Positions 7,464 to 15,509 of a stretch of 38,005 nucleotides of DNA are shown here, piece by piece. The position numbers and the translations under genes were made by a program. Source of the stretch: an uncultured bacterium (GTDB lineage Bacteria > Verrucomicrobiota > Kiritimatiellia > RFP12 > UBA1067); contig CACYCL010000129.1 of the NCBI GenBank assembly GCA_902772905.1, positions 1 through 38,005 of the forward strand. The letters run 5' to 3'. Each line of letters begins with the position of its first letter. Positions within the stretch are counted from its first letter, which is position 1. The notes beneath the pieces are model-generated. The model was not told the origin of the DNA. It saw only the letters and a program-made list of their open reading frames with translations, and searched no databases.

Positions 7464-7576
7464 TAGGGCTCTCGCGGATGGTCATTTCGCTCTTGCCTTT
7501 CTCATGCTGACAACCCCGATGTTGAGATTGAGAATTCGAGGGACTTCTTGCTACGATTATGCTACATTTCGAAAAG

Positions 7577-7593
7577 ACATCTGCCGCAGATGT
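7577..7593 (-). terminator. Perfect hairpin after the metallo-beta-lactamase-fold gene
   Basis: ACATCTGC, one base, GCAGATGT is a perfect inverted repeat 20 nt past the stop codon at 7613. On the minus strand it is followed by CTTTTCG. It is a plausible rho-independent terminator of the three-gene operon that starts at 13836. The stretch 7486-7612 shows no other feature apart from a weak CATAAT at 7556-7561. Confidence 0.55.
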
Positions 7594-7612
7594 GGAATTT
7601 AATGCTATGTCT

Positions 7613-8569
7613 CTAGGCAAGTACCCAGTCGCGTGTCAGAAGGAACTGTCGCTTGACGCCTAGTTCCTGCATCCAGCATTTCACATAGTTCGTAAGAAAC
7701 GGACCCGAACCGGGACCGTTCACTGCACCAAGGTCGTTGTCCCAAAGCCACTGGGGAGTTGGCCAGATGCATATCTCCGGCTTCACCGCCGCGTAGAACG
7801 CCTTGTTCGCGCCCATCTGGCCATGGTGCGAGAGAAAGCATATATCGCTGCGCAGCTTCTCAACTGGAAGGCACCGCAGCATCTTCACGCCCATCTCTTC
7901 GCTCACGTCGCCCGTGACGAGTATCGACTTGCCGGCGTTCACAACCCTATAGCAGATGCTGGAGTTGTTGATTGCGTCACGCCGCATGGAGAGGTCGTAG
8001 TCGTTCAGGCACTCGAACGAAAGCCCCTCTCCAAAGTCGTAAACCTGGCCGACTCCCGGTCGTTCCACTTTAAGTCCGCTGCAGGCAAGATTGCCGAGGA
8101 AACTCTCGACATGAGGCAGACTCGACGGCGCGGTCTCGGCTATGAATTCAGTCGGCAGAAAATTGTGGATCACGCGACCAATCTTGAGTCCGCCGAAATT
8201 CGGTTTCTTCAGTATCTCGTCAAGCGCCCTGTAGTGGTCGCTGTGCGCATGAGTAAGGAACCACGTGTCGACCACTCCGCCGAACTCCTTCAGCACGCCC
8301 AGCAGAAACTCTCCGTCCGCTCCCCAGCCGCCGTCTATCATCACCAGCTTGCCAGACGGAGCGCGAAAAAGAGTCGAAAGCATTATGTCGATTGTGCGGT
8401 TGGAGAACATGTACATCTTCCAGCCGCCGCCAAAATACGGAACAACCGTTGCAGGCGGAATTGCGCCCTTCCTTACGGGCCGCTCCATTGCAAATGCGTC
8501 GCCCGTGGGAACGAACGCGTTCCCAGTCGCCGCAAGAACCGCACTCTTCAAGAAGCCGCGTCTATTCAT
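7613..8569 (-). CDS. Tat-exported metallo-beta-lactamase-fold hydrolase
   Basis: This is a 318-residue protein. The N-terminus MNRRGFLKSAVLAATG carries the twin-arginine motif RRGFLK and a hydrophobic stretch, so it should be exported folded. The metal site is clear: THAHSDH at 106-112 (the HxHxDH signature), GDVSEE near 220 as the bridging aspartate region, and SHHGQ near 248 as the C-terminal histidine. This order matches the ComEC/Rec2-like and related phosphodiesterase/hydrolase branch of the superfamily rather than true beta-lactamases. It starts 18 nt after the stop of the large beta-strand-repeat protein and closes that operon, so it may act on a cell-surface or polysaccharide-linked substrate. 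The actual substrate cannot be read from the sequence. Confidence 0.75.
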   Translation of the reverse strand: MNRRGFLKSAVLAATGNAFVPTGDAFAMERPVRKGAIPPATVVPYFGGGWKMYMFSNRTIDIMLSTLFRAPSGKLVMIDGGWGADGEFLLGVLKEFGGVVDTWFLTHAHSDHYRALDEILKKPNFGGLKIGRVIHNFLPTEFIAETAPSSLPHVESFLGNLACSGLKVERPGVGQVYDFGEGLSFECLNDYDLSMRRDAINNSSICYRVVNAGKSILVTGDVSEEMGVKMLRCLPVEKLRSDICFLSHHGQMGANKAFYAAVKPEICIWPTPQWLWDNDLGAVNGPGSGPFLTNYVKCWMQELGVKRQFLLTRDWVLA

Positions 8570-8587
8570 GAAATCACAATCGGCAAC

Positions 8588-11500
8588 TCAATTCAAGATA
8601 AGCACAAAGCCTCTGTCGTGTCGCAGGTAGACGGCGTCGGTCTTGTACTTGATGTACCAGTTGTCTGGCAAGGCATGATGGTCGAACCTTCCTGCATAGC
8701 CTTTCGGCGCGTCAAGAATCTTGTACGCATTGCGGTCTGCATCGTTGTTCAGAGCGGATGGGTTCATGATTTTCACTGCAAGTCCAGAAATGTCCTGGCC
8801 AGCCGCGACTTTGAGGCAGGAGCAGCCTTCCGCATCCACAGTCACCTCGTAGTCGCCAGAAAGCGCGCATACCGTCTGGAACTCAATCGTACCATCAACC
8901 GCCGGCGCGATGCCGCCAGTGACGGACGAGGCGGTCATGTCATCGAGAACGCCGCTTCCCTCGACACGACCAAGCGACTGCACCGTGCTGCGGGCAGGGC
9001 TTTCCGTTTCGTACGTATATGCAATGAACTTGCAGTCCGCCCCGCCACCAAGCCGCAGGGTCGTTCCGTCCGGTATGGCATGGTCCGCACGCGCCTGGAT
9101 GCGTCCGCTATCCAGCACCGTAGCGCCGTTGTAGCTGTTTGCAGAAAGCAGCACAAGCACGCCAGAACCCTTCTTGAAGAGGCCGCCGTCAGATTCTGCG
9201 CCGCTCTGGAGCGGCTTGCTCCACCAGAGGTTCACGCCGTTGGAAAGGTCGAAGCCTGCACCCTTCTCACCGACCATAAACGAAACGTTCGCCCAGCTGG
9301 CAGCGGCTCCGGCGAAGAACGACCTGTTCTCTTTCGTCGCCTGAATGCTTCCGCCGTTGAACGCGAAAAGCCCTGTAGAGGCATTGTCCATGCGGAGCTG
9401 GTAGACGGCAATCAAGCCGCCCTCGTCAAGATGCACCTCGGAGCGGTTTCCACCAGACTGGCTTACGCGCAGCTGACTGGCGACGAAACATCCTCCCTTT
9501 GTGACTGTCAACATACCAGGAGAGTTAAGGCCGTTAATCCACTGAACCCCTTCCGCCATGGCGACCTTGCCTCCATTCGTGACGACGACCTGTCCAAACG
9601 CGCCGACATCGACATAGCGGTCCTTGTTGTCGGGCATCTTCGGCGAATGAAGTTCACCGCCCTCGACAAGAAGATAGCCCCTGTCAGTGGAGAATGCGGA
9701 GTCGTTGCCCTTTACATAAGCTATGGCATTCTCGCCAGTGCCTGTGGCAGGGCCTGTGACGGTAGTAACGCCACTTGCGAGCTTGAGGCGACGTGTGTCA
9801 ACCACAAGTCGTCCAAAGGCGTTCGTGCGCCCCTCGCCTGGATCGAATGTGACAAGGCCTCCCCAGTTGCTGCGAATCTTCACGTACGTATCCTGGCTGT
9901 AGTCGGAGCCTTCGTCTGGCTCGGCGACGATCTGCGACTTGTATGCAAACGGATTGTTCGAGCCTGTCCACAGGGCACTGCCCGACGCAAGCCTTATGAT
10001 GCGATTGGCATTGACCGTGAACGCAGCGTTGCCGAAAATAGTCGGGTTGCCGCTTTCGATGATTATATTCTCAGCCGGCGCGGCAGGTGCTGGCCCGAAC
10101 GAACCGTCGCCCTTCACCATCAGAAACACCGAGCCGCCCAGCACCGTGCTCGTCTGGAGATTGTTAACGCTGTTCAGATACGCGCTTCTCCAGTCGACGC
10201 CTGTAGCGTAGAAGTGGAGCGAGCCGTCGTCTCGTCCACTCGCAAGCTGGACGTTGAAGATCTGATCCTTCGCGCCGACAGGCGTTATCGTGCCCTTGAC
10301 GCGCAGAGGTCCCGTGCCGTTGAATGTATACTTGACGTCATTTATTGTGAGATCGTTCACAAGACGCTCGGAGCCGACCGTCAGAGTCGTCTGCGAAGAC
10401 GCGCCGAAGACGGCGTTGTTGCCATCCGCCCAAGCTGCGCCGCTGTTCCAGTTGGCAGACGTTCCGTCCCACGCCGCATTTGCGGGCGATGCCATCCACG
10501 CATAGTCCTTCGCGACGACCTCGGCAGGCGCCCACTGCCACGTCAGGCGCACTTTCTTCGAGGTGTCGCTTAGCGTGCAGGACGTGCCGGCGTATTCGAC
10601 TGCATCGCTCCACGCCTCACCATCCCATGTCTCAAGCATGTAGCCAGTGCAATCGTATACAGCCGTGCCATTCACAGCCTGCACGGGGGCGGTGAACGTG
10701 TAGCCATCGGCGTCAAACGCGTAGTCGCCAGAGTCCTCGTTGCCTTCTAGCCCTGCGACGGATGTCGCGACGACTGCGTGGACAGGGACAGTACCGAAGA
10801 ACCTCGCCTCGTCGAGAGCGCGATTCTGCGCAAGCTCATCGTTGGAAAGCGCCGTATCGTAAATGCGGATCGCCTTGATTGTGCCGACGAGCGAACGGCG
10901 CCATGCGCCGTATGCCGATGAGCCATAGGACGCACCGAAGGTAAGCGTGCGAGTGCCGACCGTGAGAGTCTTGCTCGTCTTGGTTCCGACGGCTGCACCG
11001 TCAAACAGCGACACCTGCGAACCGTCCGCCCACGCCGTAAGGTAATGGCTGTTCCATGCCGTCTTGGTGACGAACACGTCAAAGTTGACGTTTCCCATCT
11101 TGGCGTTGACCCTCTGCTGTCCGCTGCCGCAGTTGTAGTAGACGTTGCAATAGTCTTTGCCGTCGGTGTCGGTCGAGCCGACGAAACCAGGCCACTGGAG
11201 GTTTCTATCGCCACTGGGCGGCCCGGCGACGGATTGCGACTGCGTGTAGCGCGTCTGGAACTTGTCGGTATCGACGTCGCACACTACCTGGATCGTGTAG
11301 GTGTTGCCGAGCGTGAGCGCGCCGCTCATCTGCATGATAGTGACGCCGTCGAAGTAATAACCGTCGTCCGTCCAGCCTGCCGTGCCCTCTTTGAGAGATG
11401 TCTCCGGAACGGAGCGGCCGGAGATGGACGATATGGCGCTGATTGCGGCGCTGCGGCCGTCGGACTTTAGATCGACCCACGCAGTCGCCGCGCCGTCGTG

Positions 11501-11668
11501 GGCTTTGAGGGCGCCGGCGTTGCGGATGCCGTCCAGCTGCAGCACAAGGTGATCCTGCGCGGCATAGTTGCTCGGCTCGTAGAGAAGCCCTGCGAACGCC
11601 GAAGCACCGAAGAAAGCCGCTACGAGAGCAACGCATGCCTTCGCCGTCAATGCCTTTACAGTACTCAT
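8588..11668 (-). CDS. Large secreted LamG-like/autotransporter-associated beta-strand repeat protein
   Basis: The product has 1026 residues. Signal peptide at 1-26 (MSTVKALTAKACVALVAAFF...). The first third resembles a concanavalin-A/LamG-like jelly roll, with YYFDGVTIMQMSG, FDVFVTKTAWN and LVGTIKAIRIYDTALSNDEL, the last being a typical final strand of LamG domains. The rest is a series of beta-strand repeats, with a classic autotransporter-associated unit GVLVLLSANSYNGATVLDSG about 120-140 residues from the end. No beta-barrel autotransporter domain is evident at the C-terminus. Start chosen for the AGGAGG site 7-8 nt upstream. It is the middle gene of an operon behind a clan GH-A hydrolase. 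A carbohydrate-binding or surface role is likely but inferred. Confidence 0.75.
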   Translation of the reverse strand: MSTVKALTAKACVALVAAFFGASAFAGLLYEPSNYAAQDHLVLQLDGIRNAGALKAHDGAATAWVDLKSDGRSAAISAISSISGRSVPETSLKEGTAGWTDDGYYFDGVTIMQMSGALTLGNTYTIQVVCDVDTDKFQTRYTQSQSVAGPPSGDRNLQWPGFVGSTDTDGKDYCNVYYNCGSGQQRVNAKMGNVNFDVFVTKTAWNSHYLTAWADGSQVSLFDGAAVGTKTSKTLTVGTRTLTFGASYGSSAYGAWRRSLVGTIKAIRIYDTALSNDELAQNRALDEARFFGTVPVHAVVATSVAGLEGNEDSGDYAFDADGYTFTAPVQAVNGTAVYDCTGYMLETWDGEAWSDAVEYAGTSCTLSDTSKKVRLTWQWAPAEVVAKDYAWMASPANAAWDGTSANWNSGAAWADGNNAVFGASSQTTLTVGSERLVNDLTINDVKYTFNGTGPLRVKGTITPVGAKDQIFNVQLASGRDDGSLHFYATGVDWRSAYLNSVNNLQTSTVLGGSVFLMVKGDGSFGPAPAAPAENIIIESGNPTIFGNAAFTVNANRIIRLASGSALWTGSNNPFAYKSQIVAEPDEGSDYSQDTYVKIRSNWGGLVTFDPGEGRTNAFGRLVVDTRRLKLASGVTTVTGPATGTGENAIAYVKGNDSAFSTDRGYLLVEGGELHSPKMPDNKDRYVDVGAFGQVVVTNGGKVAMAEGVQWINGLNSPGMLTVTKGGCFVASQLRVSQSGGNRSEVHLDEGGLIAVYQLRMDNASTGLFAFNGGSIQATKENRSFFAGAAASWANVSFMVGEKGAGFDLSNGVNLWWSKPLQSGAESDGGLFKKGSGVLVLLSANSYNGATVLDSGRIQARADHAIPDGTTLRLGGGADCKFIAYTYETESPARSTVQSLGRVEGSGVLDDMTASSVTGGIAPAVDGTIEFQTVCALSGDYEVTVDAEGCSCLKVAAGQDISGLAVKIMNPSALNNDADRNAYKILDAPKGYAGRFDHHALPDNWYIKYKTDAVYLRHDRGFVLILN

Positions 11669-11700
11669 GGTCGTTCCTCCTGCTTGCTGTCGTTGGTTAA

Positions 11701-13836
11701 TTACTTGCAGTTAACATCTACGCCGTTCGATTGCGTATAAACGAACTCGTCTAGAAACTTGCGCCATCCGTCCGCTCCGCCACGCCCGGCCGCCGCAACC
11801 ATCCACGCCTTACCCTCGGGACGCCATGTCGCGCCCGCCGCAAGGCGTGTCGAGCCGACTGGCGAGAACATCGCGTCAGGATGAGGCGCGCCGTCTCCGG
11901 ATATCCAGTAGATGAAGTAGCGCACCGTCTGTGCGTAGGTTGCCCCGCCGCACCACGCGCCGTCTGCAGAACGCATCCACACGGCGGAAGCGGGCGCCTT
12001 CCAGACGTTCTGCGGTGCCTTGTAGCCGCCCTTCTTCGCCCAGTCGCCGTACCACAGCGCATACTGACGGAAGAACACCTTGATGTCCGAGAAATCTGCC
12101 GCGCAGGTGTTCTCGACGCTGACCACGTTTGCAGCAAACCATGGCTTCGCGGCGAACGGCACCACATCGCACACGAGTCGGAACGACCTGGGTCCCTTCG
12201 CGCCTACACCTGATATGCGCAACGCACGGCGCGACGGCAGCCATTCCACGGATTCCACGCGGTCAATGTCTTGATAGTCGCCGTGATAGAGCATGAACGT
12301 GAACGGACCGCACTCAAGCCCGTCAACGACGACCGAGTCGAACGCCTTGCTCCCGCCGACGCGTCCCTTTAGGGTAAGACCTGCAGCTGTTTTCAGCGTA
12401 TATCCATCGCCTTCTCGCGTGAAGTTGACACTGGCGGAAGATGCTGACGCAGACGGGAAGACCGCCGCCTTTTCCTGCGCGGCACGGTCGACCGCGCGAA
12501 CAGGCGGAATCTCGCCCTTCGCATGAAGTGCCTCGGCCTGCGGATTGAGCCGCGCGAACATGGATGTGATCTCGGCGTAGGGTTCGCCGCGCTCGTTCAC
12601 AAGGCCGTAGTTGGAGTCTTCGGGGAATTTCCTGCTTATGCCGAGCGCCGGTTCATCAACCCACATGAAGTAGTCGTAACCGACCATGAACGGAAGCGCC
12701 AGAAGAGTGCGGGCGAAAAGCTCCGTAGCCCGCACGCGCTCTGCCTGAGTGCGAAACCGCTGTCCCGCGCCGCAGGAGCCAGGCAGCCCTGCATCAAGGG
12801 CCGGAAAGCTCCATTCTGTTATGATCATTGGTTTCTTTGACCACTTGTAACGCAGAGCGTACGCATCGGCAGCCCTTATCGCGTCCTTGCGAGAGAAATA
12901 GACAACGTTCTCGTCGAGGTCCGCCCACGGATAGTTGTTGAAGGTAAGGATATCGCAGACCTTGCCCGCCTCTTCCCACACGACGCGGTGCGCAGAGCTA
13001 AGGCCGGCGAAACGCGCGCCAAGCAGAAGGTGATTAGGATCGTGTCGGCGAATGGCTGCTCCAATGACACTGAAGTAGCGGCTGGCGGCGAGGCGAAGAA
13101 AACCTGTTTTGACATCCACAGGAACATCGACACTTCCTGCGGTCAAGCCTCGCAAAGAAAGGAATTCATCCAGCGCACGACGTGCCGGATGCGTTTCTGG
13201 CATCTTTGCAACTGCGTCGTACATTCCTGTCGTTGACGAACCCTTCGCATCCCATGCAAGCTCATTGTCGAAAAAGTAGCCAAGTATAGAGCGGTCGTTC
13301 TTTTGCGGTGCGCATTTCTTCGCCGCCCGCTCATCGCAAAACGCGGCAAAATCTGGATGGAACACATTTGGGAACGCAGTGCCCGGAATTCCTTCGAACT
13401 TCGAAATGGAGAAATCCTCGCCTTTCGCACAGAATTTCTCGCCCAAGCCTAGAAACTCTATGTGAAGCAATCCTCGTCCGCGGAGCTCCGGCGAACACCC
13501 GGCGCCAAGTGCGTTAAAGCCCCATGCCTTGAGGCGCGAAAGCGTCTCGGCCTCCCATTCCGACTGCGCGGCATAGCGCTTCTTGTTCTCTTCACGATAT
13601 GGATTCACTCCAAGCTCTTCGCAGAAATGTCCGTTCCAGTTCGCGTGATCGATGCCGCGCAGGAACATGTCGCGACCGTCAGGCGCAACGACCCACCAGC
13701 GCCCGGCATCATCCTTGCGCACACGGTATGCCCCCTCGCCCGCAACGGCTGAAAACGTCGTGAAGAGCAATGCCGCACACATTGCCAGTGCGCTCATCGA
13801 AAACACAGCTAATTGGTTCATTTCTTTTTCATTCAT
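11701..13836 (-). CDS. Secreted clan GH-A glycoside hydrolase (agarase/GH50-like)
   Basis: A 711-residue product with an N-terminal hydrophobic signal segment (LAVFSMSALAMCAALLF...). The catalytic domain reads RWWVVAPDGRDMFLRGIDHA at its first strand, then GYFFDNELAW (general acid/base Glu about residue 192) and MIITEWSFPA (nucleophile Glu about 341). DNE plus TEW in this spacing is seen in agarase-like members of clan GH-A such as GH50. A C-terminal beta-domain from about 480 includes aromatic-rich strands. Two starts are possible, ATG 13836 or ATG 13821 (MNQLAVFSM); the second gives the cleaner signal peptide, and neither has a strong Shine-Dalgarno. The leader contains a 7-codon ORF (MSSLEYE, 13829-13852) overlapping the start. 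First gene of the operon leading to the LamG-like and MBL-fold genes. The exact family and substrate are uncertain. Confidence 0.7.
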   Translation of the reverse strand: MNEKEMNQLAVFSMSALAMCAALLFTTFSAVAGEGAYRVRKDDAGRWWVVAPDGRDMFLRGIDHANWNGHFCEELGVNPYREENKKRYAAQSEWEAETLSRLKAWGFNALGAGCSPELRGRGLLHIEFLGLGEKFCAKGEDFSISKFEGIPGTAFPNVFHPDFAAFCDERAAKKCAPQKNDRSILGYFFDNELAWDAKGSSTTGMYDAVAKMPETHPARRALDEFLSLRGLTAGSVDVPVDVKTGFLRLAASRYFSVIGAAIRRHDPNHLLLGARFAGLSSAHRVVWEEAGKVCDILTFNNYPWADLDENVVYFSRKDAIRAADAYALRYKWSKKPMIITEWSFPALDAGLPGSCGAGQRFRTQAERVRATELFARTLLALPFMVGYDYFMWVDEPALGISRKFPEDSNYGLVNERGEPYAEITSMFARLNPQAEALHAKGEIPPVRAVDRAAQEKAAVFPSASASSASVNFTREGDGYTLKTAAGLTLKGRVGGSKAFDSVVVDGLECGPFTFMLYHGDYQDIDRVESVEWLPSRRALRISGVGAKGPRSFRLVCDVVPFAAKPWFAANVVSVENTCAADFSDIKVFFRQYALWYGDWAKKGGYKAPQNVWKAPASAVWMRSADGAWCGGATYAQTVRYFIYWISGDGAPHPDAMFSPVGSTRLAAGATWRPEGKAWMVAAAGRGGADGWRKFLDEFVYTQSNGVDVNCK

Positions 13837-13872
13837 ACTCTAAGGAGGACATCGTCTTCTTAAGACCGAAGT

Positions 13873-13881
13873 ATTATACCA
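13873..13881 (-). promoter_or_regulatory. Extended -10 promoter of the GH-A hydrolase operon
   Basis: The minus strand reads TGGTATAAT with TATAAT at 13873-13878, about 36 nt before the first possible start codon of the hydrolase. This promoter makes a leadered mRNA. Direct repeats lie just upstream. Confidence 0.6.
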
Positions 13882-13893
13882 CATCCTCAATCA

Positions 13894-13936
13894 ATTATGC
13901 GCCGATTATGCGCACACGAAAACGCCGATTATGCGC
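13894..13936. promoter_or_regulatory. Three direct repeats ATTATGCGC, likely regulator binding sites
   Basis: Identical 9-mers lie at 13894-13902, 13905-13913 and 13928-13936, all in the same orientation. Start-to-start spacings are 11 and 23 bp, that is about one and two helical turns. They sit upstream of the hydrolase promoter and immediately after the XylR-type regulator gene. AraC-family proteins typically bind direct repeats on one face of DNA, so autologous control by that regulator is the simplest reading. Confidence 0.55.
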
Positions 13937-13943
13937 AATGCAG

Positions 13944-15095
13944 TTAGCGATGCGCAGTGCGCCATTCGCGCATTGAGAGTCCTGCGTGAGAATCCTTGAA
14001 CGCCTTGCGCAGCGATGAGGTCGAACAGCCGCAAAGCCCCGTTATTGCGGCAATGTCGTGACGTGAATCACTAAGCAACGTCTCGACGCGCTCCATCCTG
14101 ACTGCTGCGATTTCGTCATGAATGGTATGCCGCAAATGTCTGCGAAACAAAACCTCCGCCATGCGGCGTGAAAGCCCCATTTCTTTCGCGACATCAACAG
14201 CGCCGATCCCCTCGCATGCATTTCTGCGAATGAACTCTACGGCTCGTGCGACACGGCGATCCGTCTGTGCAAAGCGTCGCGTGGACTGGCGACGAGTGAC
14301 AAACACAGGCCCGAACTTGCGTGCAGCCCTGACGAAACCATGATCGTGCAACCTGCGGTCAAGAAGTTCGGCGCAGATGTAGCCGCCATGTTCGAAGTCA
14401 AGACGTATGGACGTAAGCGTCGGCGTGGTGCGTTCGCAAATCATCGGGTCGTCATCAACGCCGATTACAGCCAACTCGTCGGGAATTGACAGCCCGGACG
14501 CGGTGGCCAGCGTAATGACTTCCTCGCCAATTGGATCATGAACCGCGAACAAGCCACAAGGCTTCGGCAGGGCCTTAAGCCATTTTCGCATAAGTTCGAT
14601 GCGCTGCACATCAGAACTATCCTTCGGGCAATCGAACACATGACAGCCAAATCCATGCAGCCTCAGAGACGACTCAAATGCCTTGCGCCGTTCTTCGCTC
14701 CAGAAGCGAGGCTGCCGCCATCCAACGAATGCGTAGTGCGGGAAGCCAAGCGCCAGAAGTTCCTTTGCGGCGAGTTCGCCTACAAGAACAGAATCAGAGT
14801 TGACATGCAGCGCCGCACCATTTCCGTTTTTCGGATTCTCGTCAAGATATACGCATGGAACGCGGCCCAGCGTCCGTCGTGACAGCTCGGGGATTCCGCC
14901 TCCGCACTCGGCAATGACGCCTATCGGCTTCCAGAAGTCGATTATGCCTCTTATGTCCAGCGAACCGTCGCCGCCGTTGCGCTCAATGACCTGTATGTTC
15001 CAGCCGACCTTCTCAGCATACCTGCGCGCCCCATCGATTCTGTCCGCACAGATGTACTTGTTGGAATACACAAAGAACAAAACCGTCTGCGTCAT
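13944..15095 (-). CDS. XylR-type transcriptional regulator (periplasmic-binding-protein-like sensor plus AraC HTH)
   Basis: The protein has 383 residues. The first 270 or so form a LacI/ribose-binding-protein-like sensor without an N-terminal LacI helix-turn-helix: SNKYICADRIDGARRYAEK, GLFAVHDPIGEEV and DELAVIGVDDDPM are typical strands and hinges of this fold. The last 100 residues are an AraC-type double helix-turn-helix (EFIRRNACEGIGAVDVAKEM..., ending SLRKAFKDSHAGLSMREWR). This sensor-then-AraC order is the XylR arrangement, which activates pentose genes in enteric bacteria. Likely target: the hydrolase operon next door, whose upstream region carries three ATTATGCGC repeats. It lies 21 nt after the small lipoprotein gene and may be read from the kdsB promoter. 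The inducer sugar is unknown. Confidence 0.85.
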   Translation of the reverse strand: MTQTVLFFVYSNKYICADRIDGARRYAEKVGWNIQVIERNGGDGSLDIRGIIDFWKPIGVIAECGGGIPELSRRTLGRVPCVYLDENPKNGNGAALHVNSDSVLVGELAAKELLALGFPHYAFVGWRQPRFWSEERRKAFESSLRLHGFGCHVFDCPKDSSDVQRIELMRKWLKALPKPCGLFAVHDPIGEEVITLATASGLSIPDELAVIGVDDDPMICERTTPTLTSIRLDFEHGGYICAELLDRRLHDHGFVRAARKFGPVFVTRRQSTRRFAQTDRRVARAVEFIRRNACEGIGAVDVAKEMGLSRRMAEVLFRRHLRHTIHDEIAAVRMERVETLLSDSRHDIAAITGLCGCSTSSLRKAFKDSHAGLSMREWRTAHR

Positions 15096-15116
15096 GGACT
15101 CGTCATAGCTGATTCG

Positions 15117-15509
15117 TCACTTAAACCGCCTAGTCTCTCTGCGCGGCGGCGGCACTTGACGTTTCTGCTTCCCGAGATTCATCGACTCTGCATGGCGCTC
15201 GGTCACGAGCACAGGGCTTTTGTAGCCCGCCCTACACAAGCGCGCCATCAAGTCGCGCGCAGGACGCAGATCTCGCACGTCGCTGTCAAGGCGTATGTGA
15301 ATGGTGCGGCTTCTTGGCACATCGTAGCCGTCGAGTATCTCGGCAACTTCCTGCGGCCGAACATATTCATCGCCGAAAAGTATGCCATGCCGCGAGACAC
15401 GCACGGCAGGATGCTGCGCGTCGAACGTCACCTCCGGGCGCGTCGCGCATCCGCATAGAATCAATGCCGCGCACATGGCGGCGGGGACCATGCGCGCCAA
15501 GTCAGACAT
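15117..15509 (-). CDS. Small lipoprotein with ExbD/TolR-like periplasmic domain
   Basis: A 130-residue product. The N-terminus MSDLARMVPAAMCAALILCGC has a hydrophobic core ending in a possible lipobox (L-C-G-C, unusual for a Cys at -2), followed by ATRPEVTF. The middle reads TIHIRLDSDVRDLRPARDLM and YKSPVLVTE, which resembles the periplasmic domain of ExbD/TolR (I-x-D-x-x-V, a helix, then a V-x-L-V-T strand). The ExbD transmembrane Asp region is missing, so it would not be a normal ion-channel subunit. This link is by eye and tentative. The start overlaps the kdsB stop by 8 nt, which supports ATG 15509 over an in-frame upstream TTG. Tail is very basic (RQVPPPRRETRRF). Confidence 0.5.
   Translation of the reverse strand: MSDLARMVPAAMCAALILCGCATRPEVTFDAQHPAVRVSRHGILFGDEYVRPQEVAEILDGYDVPRSRTIHIRLDSDVRDLRPARDLMARLCRAGYKSPVLVTERHAESMNLGKQKRQVPPPRRETRRFK

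Larger units (their letters stand above)
6851..7485 (-). pseudogene. Frameshifted (or homopolymer-switched) phage-type protein, possible BECR-fold nuclease domain
   Basis: The natural start is the ATG at 7485 (MTIRESPTPP...), but this frame runs into a stop at 7390. Adding one base to the nine-C tract at 7455-7463 joins it to a long frame: QIAKKRPSGESALETYFLDE, then a stretch derived from the GC-rich repeat (AHAEARRGGE), then KRERDGKFSEVDHPRDF, and on to the stop at 6851. The C-terminal part, with ETLVRGKAIG, GGYVATLRL and NWVLTGWGP, resembles the end of the phage 'polyvalent' barnase/EndoU/ColicinE5/RelE-like (BECR) nuclease domain, which typically ends in a W-x-L-T-[GA]-[WFY] strand. That assignment is an inference. 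An alternative start for the unshifted part is ATG at 7309 (MREYKRERDGKF). A weak -10-like CATAAT lies at 7556-7561. Confidence 0.45.

Noticed and set aside
7390-7620. Minus-strand 76-codon frame (MPRDIALNST...)
   Set aside because: Only its last part, from ATG 7485, looks coding, and that is explained as the first piece of the frameshifted gene. The upstream part crosses the hairpin terminator of the MBL-fold gene.
7823-10573. Very long plus-strand open frame (about 916 codons) opposite the MBL and beta-strand-repeat genes
   Set aside because: It is antisense to two well-supported exported proteins, has no recognisable motif and no ribosome-binding site. GC-rich third positions on the coding strand create such mirror frames here.
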